From positions 1 through 10,960 of the forward strand of contig CAZIEB010000023.1 of NCBI GenBank assembly GCA_964538665.1: a stretch of DNA of 10,960 nucleotides. Reading direction: 5' to 3'. Below the pieces are notes generated by a model. That model was not told where the DNA came from, made no database searches, and saw only the letters and a program-made list of their open reading frames with translations. The translations under genes and the position numbers were made by a program. Below are positions 1 through 6,297 of this stretch, piece by piece. Numbering within the stretch: position 1 is the first letter of the stretch; each line of letters starts with the position of its first letter. Origin of the DNA: JAPUDQ01 sp964538665. GTDB taxonomy: Bacteria; Patescibacteriota; Saccharimonadia; Saccharimonadales; Saccharimonadaceae.

Positions 1-145
1 AAAGGAACTATCTGCTTCTTGATACGAAGAAGTGCGACTTTTGTCGCTACTAAAAAAAGCCGTCGGCTTTTCATCTGTAAAAACGTGCAATATAGATTGT
101 TACAGGGGTATTAACAGATACAAGTTAGCGCGCACGGGTATGGTG
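1..145. other. Gene-free flank with stacked inverted repeats
   Basis: This stretch lies downstream of the last surface gene and carries no convincing ORF. It holds three inverted repeats in a row: CTTCTT/AAGAAG (15-20 with 27-32), GCGAC/GTCGC around a TTTT loop (34-38 with 43-47), and the terminator described separately (55-71). The middle repeat extends on the minus strand by three more pairs (49-51 with 31-33) past one bulged base. Bases 76-145 show nothing clear beyond a loose CTGTAA/TTACAG pair. What lies beyond the window edge is unknown. Confidence 0.5.
52..71 (-). terminator. Rho-independent terminator closing the surface locus
   Basis: Read on the minus strand, a 7-bp stem AAAAGCC/GGCTTTT with a GAC loop (71-55) runs straight into a T run (58-52). 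The plus strand has only a short T tail after the stem, so termination fits minus-strand transcription best. It lies 75 bases after the stop of the 277-residue membrane-anchored protein and probably ends the surface-protein transcript. The 3-base loop is short but acceptable. Confidence 0.7.
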
Positions 146-979
146 CTAGCGGCGGCGCAAGCGAATTGCGATAGCGATCAAAATAGCTATGACACCTACA
201 ATAACTGGCGCCAACCATCGCCAGTACCCGGTAACCGCAAACACAAGCTGACCTTTGGAATTATCACCAACTGAGGCGGTGAGCATAATTGGGCCAAAAT
301 AATTCCCCGGTACCCGATAATCCACGGTACGGGTACGGCCTGCAAATACAAGTGGACCCTTGACTGTTTCGGAGCCCCACGGAGCCCGACCTACCGTAAT
401 TGAGGGAGTAAAACCTGTGCTTGAGCGTGGATCTGCAGTATTTCGTATAGCAAATGTCGCCGTGAGTCCATCGCCAATATGCAGGAATGATGAGTTGAAT
501 GCTACCACCTCGGCTTCTCTCGAGCCTGGGGTGCCGTTTTGGAGTAAGAGCAGCGTACCGACCCGGACTGATTGTTGGCTACCGGCAGAATCATCGGGCG
601 TGGTGGATGCCAAAATTGCACCGAACACATCACCCTCCGGCAATTTGGTGCCATCGAGTACAAAATATACTCGATATGCCTCTCTTGGTCCCAGAGAGAA
701 AGACGTATAATCAAGTTTCACCCCTGCTTCAAGCTGTTCACTGTCGAAAAATTCCAATGATCCTTCGTCGTCAATTTGACGAAAAGCCTGTACCTCTAGC
801 GAGACCTCAACTGTGCTGGAATCAGGGTTTGAAATGTCGACATAGCCTTTTTTGACCTCTCCTTTTGCGAGGGTCGCCTCATAGCTGTGTGGAGCAATCT
901 TGAGCCCGATTGCATCAGTCGTCGTCGACGTGAGGAGGCCTATACCAAGTGCCAAGACAATCGCAACAAGATACCTCAC
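146..979 (-). CDS. Membrane-anchored Ig-like surface protein (DUF916/WxL-binding type)
   Basis: The 277-residue product has a hydrophobic signal peptide (about 1-23), an extracytoplasmic beta-rich region and a C-terminal membrane segment (about 256-273) ending in a positive RLRRR tail, so most of it should face outward with the C-terminus inside. The N-terminal half (about 26-145) has the pattern of bacterial Ig-like DUF916 modules: a polar strand region, then GxREAYRVYF and EGDVFGAIL strands. A second beta module follows (about 155-250). The start is GTG and overlaps the TGA of the LamG gene (GTGA), so translation is probably coupled; only a weak AGGA lies upstream. It sits last in the surface locus and resembles the 293-residue protein at 2431 in layout. 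The role as a membrane receptor or scaffold for the secreted neighbours is inferred from layout; similarity is judged by eye. Confidence 0.75.
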   Translation of the reverse strand: MRYLVAIVLALGIGLLTSTTTDAIGLKIAPHSYEATLAKGEVKKGYVDISNPDSSTVEVSLEVQAFRQIDDEGSLEFFDSEQLEAGVKLDYTSFSLGPREAYRVYFVLDGTKLPEGDVFGAILASTTPDDSAGSQQSVRVGTLLLLQNGTPGSREAEVVAFNSSFLHIGDGLTATFAIRNTADPRSSTGFTPSITVGRAPWGSETVKGPLVFAGRTRTVDYRVPGNYFGPIMLTASVGDNSKGQLVFAVTGYWRWLAPVIVGVIAILIAIAIRLRRR

Positions 980-2304
980 GGCGTAATTGTTCCTGTCGTT
1001 GTAATCACATTGGAATATGCGCCACTCACTTGGGTGGTCGGTACGTCGAGCCGCAGACGCATATTGAGGACATCTTTGGTGGTTTGCTGGCCAGTACGCA
1101 CATAAAAGCTTGTCGCGCTACCCGGAAACGCCGCGTACGCGCTACCACTACTCCATTTGCCTGGAAGCGCAGTCGCGTTGGTACCGTACAGCGTAAACCC
1201 AAGACCCTTTGTCGTCCCCTCGACCCATGCGACAGGCGAAGCAATCGACCCAGAGAGTGGATTGATCGTATTGCCGCCGTTCGTCAGGTTTTGATTTTGA
1301 CTTACGCTGAGGTTGTAGCCTTTTGAGGCGTCCGTCAACACTGCCGCGTCGTAGTTGCTTGTCTGAGAGATTCCTGGCACGATTTCTGTTGCAAACGATA
1401 ACCCGCTGGCATTGCCAGCAACGCCGGCATCATACTCGGCATCGACTTCATTGAGAGTCAGTGCACGGTTTAGGACCTTCACTTCATCAATCACGCCATT
1501 AAAGTAATTACTCGACGCATTGGCATCACGGCCGATAGTCCACGCGAGAGCATTCGTTGCAATAGCACCGGTTCCTGCTGATGTACCTGCTTGCACACCG
1601 TTGACATACAGACGAACATTACTGCCGTCGTATGTGCCGACAATGTGCGACCAGCTACTACTCGGTAGTGCCGACCCAGCCGTAGCGGTGCGCTGAGTAC
1701 CGCCGGTCGTAATGGTAAAGCTCGGTGTGTTTGATGCTAACGACAGGCGCCCCTGATTGTCTGAGGTGGAACTATGTTTGGATATGATTGATGATGTCTG
1801 CGATGCAGTAGGGTTTACCCATGCACTAATTGTGATATTCGTTGAGCTATCAACATCTGGCCCTGTCACATACTGTGAAGAACCGTTAAGCGATACTCCC
1901 CCGCCCACTCGACCACCTGTCCATGACGGTGTCGAAACAGCATTACCATTATTAGCATTGATTGAACTATCTCGAACAAATGCTCCCGATGCTTCATCAA
2001 GCCCATAGTACAGCAACATCCCACCTGGTTGAACTGTGAGCTGCAAACTGCTCTGGAGCTGCGCAACATACCCTGCATCGAGCTGATAACTGCCACCACT
2101 CCCCTGGCCGATGACACTTTCACCGCCGCTACTCGTCAATTGGTAACTACCCCCAGTTGAGTCGCCACCAAAACTATTGCCGATCACACTGGCATCGATA
2201 ATATAACTCCCACCAGTAAATCGTTCCGCCGAGGCATCGACAAACAGCCCGCCAACCAACGTGACGACAGCAGCAATTGCGATAACTGTGTTTGCATTCC
2301 CCAT
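976..2304 (-). CDS. Secreted LamG-domain protein with WxL-like C-terminus
   Basis: The 442-residue product begins with a signal peptide (about 1-26, ending VDASA). Next come three GGSY-centred repeats (31, 51 and 70, about 20 residues apart) of the kind found in many surface proteins. A LamG/concanavalin-A-like domain follows (about 97-295), shown by LLYYGLDEASG, ITISAWVNP, SHIVGTYDGSNVRLYVNG and NGVIDEVKVLNRAL. LamG domains usually bind carbohydrate or protein ligands. The C-terminal part (about 300-442) shares its layout with the two 205-residue proteins: GYNLSV, a VAWV segment, GLGF, a W/F-rich middle and a closing GAYSNVITTTGT strand. No LPxTG motif or C-terminal membrane segment is present, so anchoring probably depends on partners. 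I chose the start at 2304 rather than an in-frame ATG at 2334 because the signal peptide begins there and a TATAAT box lies inside the extension. Confidence 0.8.
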   Translation of the reverse strand: MGNANTVIAIAAVVTLVGGLFVDASAERFTGGSYIIDASVIGNSFGGDSTGGSYQLTSSGGESVIGQGSGGSYQLDAGYVAQLQSSLQLTVQPGGMLLYYGLDEASGAFVRDSSINANNGNAVSTPSWTGGRVGGGVSLNGSSQYVTGPDVDSSTNITISAWVNPTASQTSSIISKHSSTSDNQGRLSLASNTPSFTITTGGTQRTATAGSALPSSSWSHIVGTYDGSNVRLYVNGVQAGTSAGTGAIATNALAWTIGRDANASSNYFNGVIDEVKVLNRALTLNEVDAEYDAGVAGNASGLSFATEIVPGISQTSNYDAAVLTDASKGYNLSVSQNQNLTNGGNTINPLSGSIASPVAWVEGTTKGLGFTLYGTNATALPGKWSSGSAYAAFPGSATSFYVRTGQQTTKDVLNMRLRLDVPTTQVSGAYSNVITTTGTITP

Positions 2305-2314
2305 ACTAGTAATG

Positions 2315-2320
2315 ATTATA
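2315..2320 (-). promoter_or_regulatory. -10 box of LamG gene, extended TGnTATAAT
   Basis: A perfect TATAAT preceded by TGG (extended -10) ends 10 bases before the ATG at 2304. No clear -35 hexamer is visible at 16-18 bases upstream, which is common for extended -10 promoters. Transcription would begin 2-5 bases before the ATG, leaving no room for a Shine-Dalgarno sequence. Confidence 0.6.
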
Positions 2321-2382
2321 CCATCTAATAACACGAGCAGTCCGAAAGCAGAACGAGCTTGCTCATTGTGCTGAGGCGACGA

Positions 2383-2405
2383 AGTGGTATATCACATATA
2401 CCACT
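2383..2405. repeat. Perfect 10-bp inverted repeat, possible operator
   Basis: AGTGGTATAT and ATATACCACT flank a CAC centre, giving a 23-base near-palindrome in the gap between the DUF916-like gene and the LamG gene. Neither strand has a T run after it, so it is not an ordinary intrinsic terminator. It lies about 63 bases upstream of the LamG -10 box. It could be a transcription-factor operator, an mRNA 3'-end stabilising hairpin or a processing site. Confidence 0.55.
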
Positions 2406-2430
2406 AGGAGTCCGTGCGATATACTATCTG

Positions 2431-3312
2431 TTAACGTCGATGACGGAAGAACGCGTAGTAGATAATTCCGACGATAGACAGCGCCATGACGACGAGCAGC
2501 CAAGCAGGCAGCAGTAGTACCCATGACTGCGTGACGGTTTTTTGATCGAGCACGGTGGTTTCGATAGAGACATTGTAGAGGCCCATCAGCGGGCTCTCAG
2601 TCCATGCAAAGCTCACATCACGGGTTGTCTTAGGCAGCACAATACGCTCACCTGTCTTTTCGTAGACAGTCCCACCGAGGACGTTTTTGACCGTCATTTT
2701 TTCTTGCATTTCGAAGTCACTATTGCCATCATTTTCGACAGTGACGAGACCAGTGATTGGCCCACCGAGCTGCAGCCAGTCGATCGAGCCACTGATCTGG
2801 CGACCTGACATGATGTAGTCCCCTTCGACTGTCGCATAGACAATCGCGCCAACACGCTTTTTGCGAGCAATTTGGCCAGTATCCTCGGCAACTTGAGTTT
2901 CAGCAAAAATCACACTGTAGTGACCACCAGGCGTTGCATCAGCAGGCACACTGATCGTGTATGGCACTTCGACATTTTCGCCGGGGTTGAGCGTATAGCG
3001 AGTTTTTTCGAAGCTCACCCATGTGTACAAGTTTGTATTGGGTTTGTCCTCTGTGTAGTTAGGAGTGTAGTCACTGTCGGTGACCGAATACGGACTCGCA
3101 TAGAGTATGAAATCATACGATGTCGTGCCGTCATTGATGATAGTGAGCTTCTCATTGAGGGTATTGCCCGCCTCGACTTCCGTCCTGAGCGATGCTGGCG
3201 AAAGCACTATACTTTCACCCTCTATAGCCTTTGCCGGCAGAGCGCCGTATACCAAAACCGCCAGCAGAGCTCCGATGAGCCCTGCCGATACAATGTGTGT
3301 TCGCGTAATCAT
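2431..3312 (-). CDS. Membrane-anchored DUF916-like Ig-fold surface protein
   Basis: The 293-residue product has a signal peptide (about 1-29, ending PAKA). An N-terminal Ig-like module (about 31-125) follows, with the sequence SIVLSPASLRTEVEAGNT and an YTLNPGENVEVPYTISVP strand. Then comes PGGHYSVIFAETQ (128-140), a typical signature of Gram-positive proteins with a DUF916-type fold, and a second beta module (about 170-260). It ends with a membrane segment (about 265-288) and an RHRR tail. In Firmicutes, DUF916/DUF3324 proteins bind WxL proteins and are encoded beside them; here the neighbours on both sides are WxL-like, which supports the call. The gene starts 25 bases after the 205-residue gene with no terminator between, so read-through is possible, but it also has its own close -10 box. 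Family assignment is by eye. Confidence 0.8.
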   Translation of the reverse strand: MITRTHIVSAGLIGALLAVLVYGALPAKAIEGESIVLSPASLRTEVEAGNTLNEKLTIINDGTTSYDFILYASPYSVTDSDYTPNYTEDKPNTNLYTWVSFEKTRYTLNPGENVEVPYTISVPADATPGGHYSVIFAETQVAEDTGQIARKKRVGAIVYATVEGDYIMSGRQISGSIDWLQLGGPITGLVTVENDGNSDFEMQEKMTVKNVLGGTVYEKTGERIVLPKTTRDVSFAWTESPLMGLYNVSIETTVLDQKTVTQSWVLLLPAWLLVVMALSIVGIIYYAFFRHRR

Positions 3313-3319
3313 ATAGACG

Positions 3320-3325
3320 AGTATA
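3320..3325 (-). promoter_or_regulatory. -10 box (TATACT) close to start, leaderless type
   Basis: TATACT, preceded by AATACGC, ends 7 bases before the ATG at 3312, so transcription should start at or next to the A of ATG. No Shine-Dalgarno sequence is present in the 25-base gap and no good -35 hexamer is visible. The same ACGCTAYACT context occurs before dut and the nuclease-like gene. Confidence 0.55.
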
Positions 3326-3337
3326 GCGTATTAATCG

Positions 3338-3955
3338 TTATTTGGTTGTGGCAGTGTACGTCACAATATCTGCGTAGGTGCCGTTTGGTTTGCTGGTGTC
3401 AGCTTTGGCGGAGTACCAGACCGATACGGTGTCACCGGAGGCAACTCCTGTCGTACTTTTGAATATCTGATCAGATGCTGTAATTCCTGCCCACGTAGTT
3501 GAGCTTGATGTCACATTGTTAAGAACGGCGTAAGTCGTATCGAAATTGTTGGCACCTATACCAGTGGTTGTATCTGGCACTGCCCAGCCCCAGGTATTAT
3601 TCGCCAGGGCCGCAGCAGCAGCAAACGTGTTTGAACTCGCTGCAATTGTGTTGGCGCCGTTCTCGAGCGCCAACGTCGCGTCGGCATCTTTTATGGCTAG
3701 GGTGTAGCCAGCTGCGTTGTTAGAGTTGACCGTGACTGTATCCACTGCGCTCGTCTGTGAACCACCAGATACCGGCGTGATATTGAGGGTTACAGTACCA
3801 CTAGTCGTCATACTAATCGTTGATGCAATAACTGCATTGACGGTCGTGTTTACTGTATCGCTCGCTGCTGATGCCAATACTGGTGACAATGCAACTGTCG
3901 CAACACCCAAAACTGTTGCAGCAGTACGTATACCTAGTCGAAAATGTTTTTTCAT
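3338..3955 (-). CDS. Secreted WxL-like surface protein, copy B
   Basis: The 205-residue product has a classic signal peptide (positive MKKHFRLGIR, hydrophobic core, cleavage near LASA at about 30). The mature protein is small, rich in Thr, Ser, Asn, Ala and Val, without cysteine, and predicted to be all beta. Key conserved points are GTVTLNITPVSGGSQTSA (53-70), WGWAV (122-126), W155, VWYSAKADTS (179-188) and a closing GTYADIVTYTAT strand. Two W-containing motifs, the second near the C-terminus, resemble the WxL domain layout of Firmicutes, but the fit is not exact. It is identical to copy A at 126 of 205 positions without gaps (hand count). Its consensus promoter and Shine-Dalgarno leader suggest high expression. 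No anchor motif is seen. Probable role: abundant surface or adhesive layer protein (inferred). Confidence 0.8.
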   Translation of the reverse strand: MKKHFRLGIRTAATVLGVATVALSPVLASAASDTVNTTVNAVIASTISMTTSGTVTLNITPVSGGSQTSAVDTVTVNSNNAAGYTLAIKDADATLALENGANTIAASSNTFAAAAALANNTWGWAVPDTTTGIGANNFDTTYAVLNNVTSSSTTWAGITASDQIFKSTTGVASGDTVSVWYSAKADTSKPNGTYADIVTYTATTK

Positions 3956-3962
3956 TTTGGTT

Positions 3963-4023
3963 TCCTATTTCCTCTTTTAAAAGTCTTTGACTGTAGTATC
4001 GAGCATAAAAACGCTTATGTCAA
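3963..4023 (-). promoter_or_regulatory. Promoter and ribosome-binding leader of copy B
   Basis: TTGACA (4023-4018), a 17-base spacer and GATACT (4000-3995) form a near-consensus sigma-70 promoter. The leader carries AGAGGA and then AGGA (3966-3963), the latter 7 bases before the ATG. The pattern TTGACATWAGCG...ATGC..GATA and the AATAGGAAA leader are shared with copy A, so promoter and gene were probably duplicated together. Confidence 0.8.
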
Positions 4024-4032
4024 GCATTTTTC

Positions 4033-4065
4033 AAAAAAACTCCCCGCAACTTGTAGCGCGGGGAG
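4033..4065 (-). terminator. Strong intrinsic terminator after copy A
   Basis: On the minus strand, CTCCCCGC (4065-4058) pairs with GCGGGGAG (4047-4040) across a 10-base loop, followed by seven T (4039-4033). It lies about 20 bases after the copy A stop and just upstream of the copy B promoter, so copy A is a single-gene transcript. Confidence 0.9.
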
Positions 4066-4085
4066 AAATAGCACAGAAAAACAGT

Positions 4086-4703
4086 TTAGTTCGTAGTTGC
4101 GGTATAGGTCACGACATTTGTATACGTACCGTTTGGATTTGAGGTGTCAGCCTTAGCTGAGTACCAAACCGTAGTTGTATCGTTAGTCGCTACACTACTC
4201 GTTGACTTGAATACCTGATCACTCGTAGTCATACCCACCCAGTTGGTAGAGCTAGTAGGAGCATTGGTAATTGTCGCATAACTCGCATCGAACCCGTTTC
4301 CGCCAATACCAGGTGTACCACTCGCTACTGCCCAGCCCCACGAGTTGTTTGCAAGAGTACCAGCGGTCGCAAAACTATTGCCACTTGCGGCAATATTATT
4401 CACGCCATTAACGAGGTTGGTATTTGCATCAGCATCTCGTACCGCGAGGTTGTAGCCACCCGTGTTGTTCGTATTGACTGTGACCGTATCACTCGCACTG
4501 GTTTGCGAACCACCAGAAACTGGAGTAATGTTCAGTGTTACTGTCCCGGTAGTAGTCAGGCTGATAGCTGATCCGAGGTTTGCGTTGATAGTAGTATTCT
4601 CACTGTCTGTTGCCGCTGACACCGCAAGAGGTGCCAAGGCAACACCAACAACACCGGCGAGTGCTGCGACGGCGTAAAGACGTTGCTTTAGATTAATTCT
4701 CAT
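4086..4703 (-). CDS. Secreted WxL-like surface protein, copy A
   Basis: The 205-residue product matches copy B in length and layout: signal peptide (about 1-30, ending VSAA), GTVTLNITPVSGGSQTSA (53-70), GGYNLAVRDADA (82-93), WGWAV (122-126), W155, VWYSAKADTSNPNGTY (179-194) and a final VVTYTATT strand. Signal peptides differ more than mature parts (about 66 % identical after residue 31), as expected for paralogues with a constrained mature fold. No cysteine, no membrane segment and no sortase motif are seen. It has its own promoter and strong terminator, so it is expressed independently of copy B. Relationship to true WxL domains is inferred from the two W motifs, the beta-rich composition and the DUF916-like neighbours; a profile search is needed to settle it. 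Confidence 0.8.
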   Translation of the reverse strand: MRINLKQRLYAVAALAGVVGVALAPLAVSAATDSENTTINANLGSAISLTTTGTVTLNITPVSGGSQTSASDTVTVNTNNTGGYNLAVRDADANTNLVNGVNNIAASGNSFATAGTLANNSWGWAVASGTPGIGGNGFDASYATITNAPTSSTNWVGMTTSDQVFKSTSSVATNDTTTVWYSAKADTSNPNGTYTNVVTYTATTN

Positions 4704-4712
4704 GTTTGTTTT

Positions 4713-4767
4713 TCCTATTTTTTTGATAGTTACGTCGAATTATCACGCATCAACGCGCTAATGTCAA
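4713..4767 (-). promoter_or_regulatory. Promoter and ribosome-binding leader of copy A
   Basis: TTGACA (4767-4762), an exact 17-base spacer and GATAAT (4744-4739) form a strong sigma-70 promoter. AGGA (4716-4713) sits 9 bases before the ATG. The -35 box begins only 7 bases after the stop of the upstream hydrolase gene. Confidence 0.85.
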
Positions 4768-4773
4768 TAGTAT

Positions 4774-5667
4774 TTATTCGTTATTATGAGATTTTTGAAT
4801 TTGGTTTGCTATACCTCTCATTGCTACTACATTGTCAAAAAACTGTAGGTGGCTTACATCGAGCTCAAGCAAATCAACAGGACGTTCAAAATTGCTCATC
4901 TGTAATTGTTGAGCTACTTCTAATATTCCATATGCCGGACAAAGTTTGTCGCGACGACCCGCCACTACAGCGATACGAGGCACCTGGGACAACCTTTCTA
5001 CCAGATCCTCCGGCCTTGAGTATTTTGAGATTGCAAATACATCCCGACGGTACTCCCACGGGTGGGTTGCAAGTTCTCTCCCGGCATTTCGACCAATCCT
5101 AATCAGCCCCCATCTATCTCTCAATGAACCACGTGTCAACGACTCGATACCCTCAGTAACACCAAGCGACAGCAACTGAAGAGCGGACTTGTTCTTAGAA
5201 AACCATGTTGGTGCAATAAACCCTGCCCCCACTAATTCATGTGGCCTATCACCTGCAACTACTGCATTGGGCGCGCTTCCTCTTGAGTATCCATATGGAA
5301 ATATTGGTAAATCATACGTAATGTCTTTTTGTAAAACATCGATAGTAGCATGTAGCACGTCGGCACGAAAAGGCACCATCTCATCAATATCATGCTCTCC
5401 CTCGGGGAGTTTAGTGGAAACCGCATAGACATGTGCCTCGCGGGCAAGACGTTCGCAAATAGTATTTGTCTCATCCAGGCCCTGTGCCCATCCTGAAGTA
5501 TATGGCACGACCACCTTGGGCAAACCCTTCTCTCGCATCTGCTTCTGTGTAGGGCTATACACACGCAAGCCGAACCTACCAATATTCTGATGTGATGATA
5601 CACTAAATTCTTCATACGTATCATCGGGAGATTCTGGCCTACGACCATGCAACACCTCTACGCTCAT
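4774..5667 (-). CDS. Alpha/beta-hydrolase family protein
   Basis: The 297-residue product shows the alpha/beta-hydrolase pattern: KVVVPYTSGWAQ (strand and oxyanion-type loop), the nucleophile elbow GYSRGS (Ser128), IAVVAGRRDKLCPA with a likely acid Asp240, and LDVSHLQFF with the likely catalytic His273. No signal peptide or membrane segment is seen, so it should be cytoplasmic. The substrate is unknown; esterase, lipase-like or peptidase activity are all possible. The start is uncertain. ATG 5667 is preceded by AGGAGG (5688-5683), but 15 bases away, and by TATACC (5680-5675) 7 bases away. The open frame extends upstream to 5820, but that part overlaps the HAD gene and looks non-coding. It follows the HAD stop by 19 bases and may share its transcript. 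Confidence 0.75.
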   Translation of the reverse strand: MSVEVLHGRRPESPDDTYEEFSVSSHQNIGRFGLRVYSPTQKQMREKGLPKVVVPYTSGWAQGLDETNTICERLAREAHVYAVSTKLPEGEHDIDEMVPFRADVLHATIDVLQKDITYDLPIFPYGYSRGSAPNAVVAGDRPHELVGAGFIAPTWFSKNKSALQLLSLGVTEGIESLTRGSLRDRWGLIRIGRNAGRELATHPWEYRRDVFAISKYSRPEDLVERLSQVPRIAVVAGRRDKLCPAYGILEVAQQLQMSNFERPVDLLELDVSHLQFFDNVVAMRGIANQIQKSHNNE

Positions 5668-5686
5668 ACCGTCAGGTATACGCCTC

Positions 5687-6259
5687 CTAGGCGTCTTTTG
5701 CAAGTAACTGGTCAATGGTGTGCATCGTTTGGTGGTTGGTTTCGTGATGCACCGGCAGCATCCCTGCCGCATCTGCACCAGCGCAAAAATCTTCTCTATC
5801 GTCCACCATGACACAGGCATCGGTCGCTACACCGAGCTTGAGCGCCGTAATCTCATAAATCTGTTTGTCGGGTTTGACGATGCCGACTTGGTACGACAGC
5901 ACCACTGCATCGAACAACTCATCGAGCTCACGCTGCTCAAAAATTGTATCCATAATCCCGCTGCCAACATTGCTCAGAAGCGCTGTCTTATAATTCCGCT
6001 TGAGAAGCTTGGCGTAGGCGAGCAATGCTTCGTTGCGGGTGTGCTGCTGGTCAATCGCCTCTCGCACACGTGCTGCATCCATACTCACTATCTCGCCGAC
6101 CTTGCGGGCATACTCATCTCGGTCGATATAGCCATAATCAGCCGCCGTGCGGGCATCTTCGAGCTCCTTGAGCCGCTCAGGGGGGCATATTCGTCGAAAC
6201 GTAAAATAGCTCGTCCCAACGAGCGTACCAAAACAGTCAAATACGATTGCTTGTGTCAT
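5687..6259 (-). CDS. HAD-superfamily hydrolase (subfamily IA-like)
   Basis: The 190-residue product has the four HAD motifs: FDCFGTLV with nucleophile Asp8, LLSN (Ser96), VKPD (Lys129) and VMVDD (Asp153/Asp154). A helical cap lies between motifs I and II (about 18-90). At motif I the usual second Asp (DxD) is Phe, as in haloacid-dehalogenase-like members, which affects the likely chemistry. Substrate unknown. The frame is open upstream to 6403, but this part overlaps the neighbouring gene; ATG 6259 places motif I at the N-terminus as usual for the family. There is no Shine-Dalgarno sequence. It is a paralogue of the HAD protein at 9605 (same FDCFG start, LSN, VVLSY and KPD motifs). Confidence 0.85.
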   Translation of the reverse strand: MTQAIVFDCFGTLVGTSYFTFRRICPPERLKELEDARTAADYGYIDRDEYARKVGEIVSMDAARVREAIDQQHTRNEALLAYAKLLKRNYKTALLSNVGSGIMDTIFEQRELDELFDAVVLSYQVGIVKPDKQIYEITALKLGVATDACVMVDDREDFCAGADAAGMLPVHHETNHQTMHTIDQLLAKDA

Positions 6260-6268
6260 CTGAGGTCT

Positions 6269-6297
6269 ATTGTAATCGATAGACCGACTTATCGGAA
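6269..6297 (-). promoter_or_regulatory. Candidate promoter of HAD gene, leaderless type
   Basis: TACAAT (6274-6269) ends 9 bases before the ATG at 6259. TTCCGA (6297-6292), only a 3/6 match to the -35 consensus, lies exactly 17 bases upstream. No Shine-Dalgarno sequence occurs in the 29-base gap. Confidence 0.4.

Noticed and set aside
32..274. Plus-strand 80-codon ORF at the left edge
   Set aside because: It runs through the terminator hairpin and into the 3' end of the surface gene, with no Shine-Dalgarno sequence or family features.
2383..2405. Intrinsic terminator for the DUF916-like gene
   Set aside because: The hairpin is AT-rich and has no T run on either strand.
2872..3462. Plus-strand ORF of 196 codons
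   Set aside because: It crosses two minus-strand genes with signal peptides and promoters; its Cys/Arg-rich translation is typical of a shadow frame.
976..4703. Sortase-type LPxTG anchoring of the surface proteins
   Set aside because: No LPxTG-like motif followed by a hydrophobic segment and basic tail was found in the two small proteins or the LamG protein; the two anchored proteins have only a membrane segment and tail.
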